NCBI RefSeq assembly: GCF_006149045.1
Contig: NZ_VBSN01000076.1
Span: 124,001 to 188,000, forward strand
Source: Dyadobacter flavalbus
Lineage (GTDB): Bacteria > Bacteroidota > Bacteroidia > Cytophagales > Spirosomataceae
Direction: 5' to 3'
DNA: 64,000 bases
Part shown: piece by piece, positions 60,110-64,000 of the stretch
Numbering within the stretch: position 1 is the stretch's first letter
Layout of the letters: each line of letters opens with the position of its first letter
Notes under the pieces: model-generated
Databases searched by the model: none
The model's input: the letters and a program-made list of their open reading frames with translations, nothing else
Told to the model about the DNA's origin: nothing
Translations under genes and position numbers: made by a program

Positions 60110-60787
60110 TTACTCTTTCAGGAAATACCGGAAACCAAGTCCTACCGCAGGAAAATTGATAGCGGGTGCAAATTTGTAATTGAAAGTATTTGTCAGGATC
60201 GTTTCATCCGTTCCCTGCTGTGTTGATTCAAAAGCCGAATAGGATACGAAAACCGGGTTTGAAAATGCAAGCGAAGCCGTTATCCACCATTTTTCCGACA
60301 GTTGATAATACATTCCGGCACTAAGCCCGGCCGTAAGCGCAATCGTGTGGCCTTGGGTGTTGGGAAGGTTATATTCTGAACTCGGGCCTTTTGCAAAAGT
60401 ATAGCCAAGGTCTATGTTCGGTCCTGCAAATACACCCAGTTTGTTGTTGAAATGCTTGTAATATTGCCAGAAGCGGCCAATGCTAAAACCCAGACTGTTG
60501 ATGCCTTTATAAGTTTCCACGTTTTCATTATTGTTGAAAACTGTTTTTCCGCCGGTTAAAGAATGGCTGAGGTTCCAGCCGCTGGCTCTTGTTTCGGATT
60601 TGAATTTTCCGGCCTGAATACTGATGTTATAATTATATCCGTTTGTGGAAGCTGTCAGATCGGGATTGTGGTTGAAAAAATCAATGCTGGCTGCACCGGA
60701 AATAAATTTTTTTCCTGCAAACTGCGCATGTATGTAGCCGGCTGTACAGAACAGCAGCATAAGGGTAAAAATGAAGATCTTTTTCAT
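60110..60787 (-). CDS. Outer-membrane beta-barrel protein (paralogue 2)
   Basis: A 225-residue protein with a signal peptide (about residues 1-21, ending IHAQ) and a mature part of alternating polar/hydrophobic strands ending in an aromatic-rich strand (AVGLGFRYFLKE), typical of an eight-stranded outer-membrane barrel. No enzyme motif is visible. It starts 7 bp after the stop of a gene of the same type, so the two are translationally close and probably arose by duplication. Confidence 0.82.
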   Translation of the reverse strand: MKKIFIFTLMLLFCTAGYIHAQFAGKKFISGAASIDFFNHNPDLTASTNGYNYNISIQAGKFKSETRASGWNLSHSLTGGKTVFNNNENVETYKGINSLGFSIGRFWQYYKHFNNKLGVFAGPNIDLGYTFAKGPSSEYNLPNTQGHTIALTAGLSAGMYYQLSEKWWITASLAFSNPVFVSYSAFESTQQGTDETILTNTFNYKFAPAINFPAVGLGFRYFLKE

Positions 60788-60794
60788 AGCTGAG

Positions 60795-61454
60795 TTAGTT
60801 TGCTTTTTGAATATACCACGATGCCCTTAAAGAAAAATAGCTTGTCAGTCCGGTTGTTACAGCTGAATTAAAAGTGATGGAGTTAGTGTCGTTCATATGT
60901 CTGTACCCGATTCCCAGTGACAGTAAGTTCACATCCGCTTCCAGCGCAAACCTTGATTTGAGACGATAAGCAATGCCGGGCACAACGCTTAGCCCGGCAG
61001 CGTAACCGTTTTTAGTATACTTTTCCATTATATCGTTACTCAGCAGTGCTGACCTCAGATAAGAACCATAAACCGAAGTATTCAGGAAGGCATACCATTT
61101 TTCATTTAATGTTTTGTAATGCCGGATAAAAGGCGATAAAGTGTATGCCGCATTGATGTAACGGCGGTTCATATCCTCGTTTGGAGCCGTGTCTGTTCCT
61201 TTTAAAAAATCGAAATTTGCACCCAGGCCAAGACCCAGCATTTTATTGTTGCCGGTAAACCTGCCAAACTGAACAGAAGGACTGAAAGATACAGAACTGT
61301 TTCTGCTGTCAGAAAAAGCATTTTTGCCTTTTTGATGAGAGCCCTGAAAGCTCAGCGTGGCGGCACGATACCGCGTTCCCGCGGGAATTTGCGCCATTGT
61401 TTCACCTGCAAGGCAAAATATGCCGAGCAGGCCAATTAGAAGAAGTTTTTTCAT
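60795..61454 (-). CDS. Outer-membrane beta-barrel protein (paralogue 1)
   Basis: A 219-residue protein; the ATG at 61454 begins the signal peptide MKKLLLIGLLGIFCLAG and is preferred to an in-frame ATG nine codons upstream. The mature protein has barrel-type strands such as AATLSFQGSHQKGKN, SVSFSPSVQFGRF and a closing SYFSLRASWYIQKAN. It resembles the following gene in length, strand pattern and ending. It is the first gene of a short operon (this gene, its paralogue, perhaps the SGNH lipoprotein). Confidence 0.82.
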   Translation of the reverse strand: MKKLLLIGLLGIFCLAGETMAQIPAGTRYRAATLSFQGSHQKGKNAFSDSRNSSVSFSPSVQFGRFTGNNKMLGLGLGANFDFLKGTDTAPNEDMNRRYINAAYTLSPFIRHYKTLNEKWYAFLNTSVYGSYLRSALLSNDIMEKYTKNGYAAGLSVVPGIAYRLKSRFALEADVNLLSLGIGYRHMNDTNSITFNSAVTTGLTSYFSLRASWYIQKAN

Positions 61455-61534
61455 GACCGTTGTTTTAGTTGATACAAGCAAGATACAGATGTTTAAGTAA
61501 CTGTATTATTATTTAGCTTTATTTAACAAAAAAT

Positions 61535-61566
61535 ATAATAAAAGAGGCAGCCAATAAGCTGCCTCT
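61535..61566 (-). terminator. Terminator after the ABC ATPase-TolC operon
   Basis: Perfect 9-bp stem AGAGGCAGC (61543-61551) with GCTGCCTCT (61558-61566); on the reverse strand a T-rich run follows. It lies 91 bp after the TolC stop codon and separates that operon from the beta-barrel genes. Confidence 0.85.
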
Positions 61567-61656
61567 AAAAATTACCGATACCAAATTTAACCTAACTGTC
61601 TGTGCAAAACATTGGCCGGCGGTTTCCCGGCATTTATAATGCTGTATTTTTCAAGG

Positions 61657-62967
61657 TCAGAAAACGCCTTCCCAGTTTCCCTGACGATAATATTGTAACA
61701 ACCTCTGCTGCATCAGAAAACCGTATTTTGCCTGAATGGCATTTGCCTGTGCTTTGGCCAGATTGGCTTTGGCAAGTGAGTACTCAAAAATGTTTGCGAC
61801 TCCGGCGTTCAGCTTGCTTTCCACAACTGCAAAGCTGGCAGTAAGCGATTCCACCTGTCCCTGCGCCGCGGCGTATTTGTCGGCCATTGCGTTCAGGTTC
61901 AGTACGGCCAGTTCTATGGCCTGCCGCAATTGCTGGTTGGTCACATCGAGTGTGTTCTGCGCCTGCCGTTCCTGTACTTTCGCAAGTTCGATTCTCGGGC
62001 GCGTAACCCAGCGGCCCATAATCGGAATGTTGAGGCTCAGGCTTAAAGATCCGTTTCGGGTTGCGTTCAGTTGCTTGAAGTAATCCAGGTTCGTGTTGGT
62101 GGAAGCGTAAAAAGCCCGGATATTGGTGCCCATGAATATGGAAGGATAATTTTCGGCTTTTATGGATTTTACCTGATATACAAAGCTCTGGCGGTACAGT
62201 TCGGCGCTGCGCAGTTCGGGAAACGTTTTTTGCGCATCTTCAAAAATGGCAACTGCATTGTCGGAGTGCTGCGTAGTATCTTTCGGGGCAAGCGATTCAA
62301 ATTCCACATTGTCGTCGGGCGCAATGTTGATCCGCTGAAACAAGGCGAGCCGCGCCGTACGGTAATTGTTCAGTGCCGTAACCTGATCAAAACGGTCGTT
62401 GGCAAGCTGCGCCTTGATCTCGAACAACAGATTGGAGGCTGCGACGCCGGCATTCACCTGTTTTTCAACACGGTCCACCTGCTGCTGTGAAGATGCAACC
62501 TGCTGGTCCGCAGCTTCAAGCAATGACTTGGTCGCCAGCACATTTACATAACCCTGCATGAGCAGTACTGTTTGTGCATTCAGGACCGCCGTTCTGTTTT
62601 CCTCAAAGGATTCTTTCAGCAGCACACCCTGACGAATCTGGTTCTGAAGTTTAAATCCCTGAAAAACCGGAATTCTCAGCCCGGTTCCGATGGCGTTGTA
62701 ACTGTAAACCTCGTCTATATACGCATTGGTATACTGGTCAATACTGCGCCCGACGTTCAGGCTCTGGTCTGCGGCAATGTAGATCTGCGGCAATATCTGT
62801 GACCTTGTCTGCTTCAGCTGTGCCTGTGAAGCTTCGGCCTGTAAATTGCTCTGCTGATAGGTAAGGTTGTTTTTTACCAGAAGGTCCACGCATTCGGCGA
62901 GGCTCAGCGTATTCTGTGCCTTTGTAAACAGCGGCAGCAGACAGAAAAGTAAAAGTAAATGTTTCAT
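61657..62967 (-). CDS. TolC-family outer-membrane efflux protein
   Basis: A 436-residue outer-membrane channel. A signal peptide (about residues 1-17, ending FTKAQ) is followed by the TolC repeat pattern: LSLAECVDLLVKNNLTYQQS, long coiled-coil helices (ANDRFDQVTALNNYRTAR) and the second-repeat end YSLAKANLAKAQANAIQAKY. TolC trimers span the outer membrane and periplasm and accept cargo from inner-membrane pumps. An earlier ATG at 63003 overlaps the stop codon of the ATPase gene as ATGA, so translation may be coupled; the ATG at 62967 gives a cleaner signal peptide. No periplasmic adaptor gene is in the window. Confidence 0.93.
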   Translation of the reverse strand: MKHLLLLFCLLPLFTKAQNTLSLAECVDLLVKNNLTYQQSNLQAEASQAQLKQTRSQILPQIYIAADQSLNVGRSIDQYTNAYIDEVYSYNAIGTGLRIPVFQGFKLQNQIRQGVLLKESFEENRTAVLNAQTVLLMQGYVNVLATKSLLEAADQQVASSQQQVDRVEKQVNAGVAASNLLFEIKAQLANDRFDQVTALNNYRTARLALFQRINIAPDDNVEFESLAPKDTTQHSDNAVAIFEDAQKTFPELRSAELYRQSFVYQVKSIKAENYPSIFMGTNIRAFYASTNTNLDYFKQLNATRNGSLSLSLNIPIMGRWVTRPRIELAKVQERQAQNTLDVTNQQLRQAIELAVLNLNAMADKYAAAQGQVESLTASFAVVESKLNAGVANIFEYSLAKANLAKAQANAIQAKYGFLMQQRLLQYYRQGNWEGVF

Positions 62968-62999
62968 AGCTGTTAAATTTTTTTGAAGCTCGTAGCGTC

Positions 63000-63662
63000 T
63001 CATGCCAGCCAGCCGTCTTTCAACCGCACGGTCCGGTTTCCGTAACCTGCATTTACTTCCGAGTGCGTCACCTGAACAATGGTCACTTTGTCTTCCTTGT
63101 TGAGTTTCTGAAATAATTCCATGATTTCAATGGCTTGTTCGGAATGCAGGTTTCCGGTCGGTTCGTCGGCATAAATTACTTTCGGGTTGTGTACAATGGC
63201 TCTTGCCACGCCCACCAGCTGCTGTTGTCCGCCTGAAAGCTGATGCGGAAAAAGGTCTTTTTTGGCAACCATATTAAAGCGGTCGAGCAGTTCAGCAATG
63301 CGGCTTTTTCGTTCCGAAGACGGAGTTCCTTTGTAAAGCAATGGCGTTTCAATGTTTTCATAGACCGTCAGTTCGTCAATCAGGTGATATGCCTGAAAAA
63401 CAAAGCCGATATGATGGCGGTGCAGCTCCGTGCGTTTCTTTTCGGAAAGTTTCTGAACGGGTTCGTCCATAAAAAGATATTCACCTTCCGAGGGCTCTTC
63501 CAGCAAACCGAGTATATGCAGCAAAGTTGATTTTCCCGAGCCGGACGGCCCCATGATGGATACAAATTCACCTTCTTTGATGTTGAGATCAATGTGGCGC
63601 AGAACATACGTCTTGCCAAAACCTGCCGGATAATACTTCGAAATCTTGTCTAACTTGATCAT
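63000..63662 (-). CDS. ABC transporter ATP-binding protein, MacB/LolD type
   Basis: A 220-residue ATPase. Walker A is GPSGSGKST (about residues 39-47), the signature LSGGQQQ is at about 142-148, and Walker B with the catalytic Glu reads VIYADEPTGNL (about 159-169). Length and the PTGNL sequence are those of the LolD/MacB subfamily, which energises FtsX-type permeases. It is the only free ATPase of this type in the window, so it is the best candidate partner for the ten orphan permeases. The TolC gene overlaps its stop (ATGA). Operator site G lies 129-164 bp upstream. Confidence 0.95.
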   Translation of the reverse strand: MIKLDKISKYYPAGFGKTYVLRHIDLNIKEGEFVSIMGPSGSGKSTLLHILGLLEEPSEGEYLFMDEPVQKLSEKKRTELHRHHIGFVFQAYHLIDELTVYENIETPLLYKGTPSSERKSRIAELLDRFNMVAKKDLFPHQLSGGQQQLVGVARAIVHNPKVIYADEPTGNLHSEQAIEIMELFQKLNKEDKVTIVQVTHSEVNAGYGNRTVRLKDGWLA

Positions 63663-63720
63663 ATAAAAACTGTAATTGAAAATTCAGGTGCAAATACCCG
63701 CTTCTCTGATGACTATCTTT

Positions 63721-63826
63721 TTTAAAAAGGCTTGCCAGAATATTAAGCTGTTGATAGCCAAAGAGTTTCCTTTTGGAGCGGAGTTGTGATCGTTCGGAAT
63801 CGTACAAATGTGTACGGTATCGGACG
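63721..63826 (-). promoter_or_regulatory. Operator pair and GG promoter element upstream of the ABC ATPase-TolC operon (site G)
   Basis: Two palindromes exactly 20 bp apart: CGTTC-GGAATC-GTACA (63791-63806) and TGTAC-GGTATC-GGACG (63811-63826). On the reverse strand TGGCAAGCCTTTTTA starts at 63737, 54 bp beyond the nearer palindrome and 75 bp before the ATG at 63662. Form and spacing match sites C, D and E near the permease genes about 32-45 kb away. The rest of the gap to the window end (63827-64000) shows no gene; a divergent gene may begin beyond it. Confidence 0.7.
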
Positions 63827-64000
63827 AGGTTATTTTCTTGTACCAAAAGCAGTTTTCAGCCTTTTCCACGCATGCCGTTCAGCCGGTTATCCGCGTAAAA
63901 ATACAGTCGCCGGCAGTCATGCAGCCTGGAACAACCGTCTGTTTTTGGTACAAATAATGATTTCCGGTAAATGTAAACGCTGGTATTTATCGTCGTGTAG

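Overview
The window looks like chromosome of a member of the Bacteroidota, probably an aerobic Cytophagales (Dyadobacter/Spirosoma-like). This is inferred from the gene families (Wzi-like capsule assembly, DUF2911, DUF4097 beta-helix protein, CarboxypepD_reg/OMP beta-barrel receptor), the near absence of Shine-Dalgarno sites, and promoters of the Bacteroidota form TTG-N20-TAnnTTTG. No tRNA, rRNA, CRISPR array, transposase or phage gene was recognised.

Layout. (1) 1-30 kb: a same-strand array of ten paralogous FtsX/MacB-type ABC permease genes (the first cut by the window edge), each encoding a duplicated eight-helix permease of about 800 residues. None has an ATPase beside it. The array is broken by a permease C-terminal relic plus a lone DUF433 antitoxin-like gene (4.6-5.0 kb), a Spy-like small exported protein and a large outer-membrane receptor (15.3-18.5 kb), and three 203-bp tandem repeats rich in palindromes (18.55-19.2 kb). 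(2) 30-38.7 kb: envelope genes (Wzi-like barrel, class A beta-lactamase-like protein, CBM9-like protein, HEGYPGHH lipoprotein metallopeptidase, DUF4097 protein) plus small unknowns. (3) 38.7-59 kb: mostly housekeeping genes: LOG protein, RpiB, RbfA, LolC/E-like permease, M1 aminopeptidase, LacI-type regulator, 2Fe-2S reductase with an unknown DxDD protein, Nfu, ribosomal L21/L27, redoxin, SMP-30 protein, DUF1361, diacylglycerol/undecaprenol kinase, DUF2911, RecG, FGGY kinase. (4) 59-64 kb: SGNH lipoprotein, two related beta-barrel proteins, and a TolC gene preceded by an ABC ATPase gene of the MacB/LolD type.

Main discovery candidate: a palindrome, TGTYC-N6-GRACA, usually as a tandem pair about 20 bp apart, lies upstream of four permease transcription units (genes at 5154, 7910, 19394, 27366), of an unknown 95-residue protein (31801), of the DUF4097 gene (36462) and of the ABC ATPase-TolC operon (63662). 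In every case a GG element resembling a sigma-54 -24 box follows at 44, 54-55 or 66-67 bp, steps of about one helical turn. This links the orphan permeases, the distant ATPase/TolC pair and an envelope protein into one apparent regulon, probably controlled by an NtrC-type activator that is not in the window. The sites and spacings are read directly from the sequence; the activator and sigma-54 are inferences.
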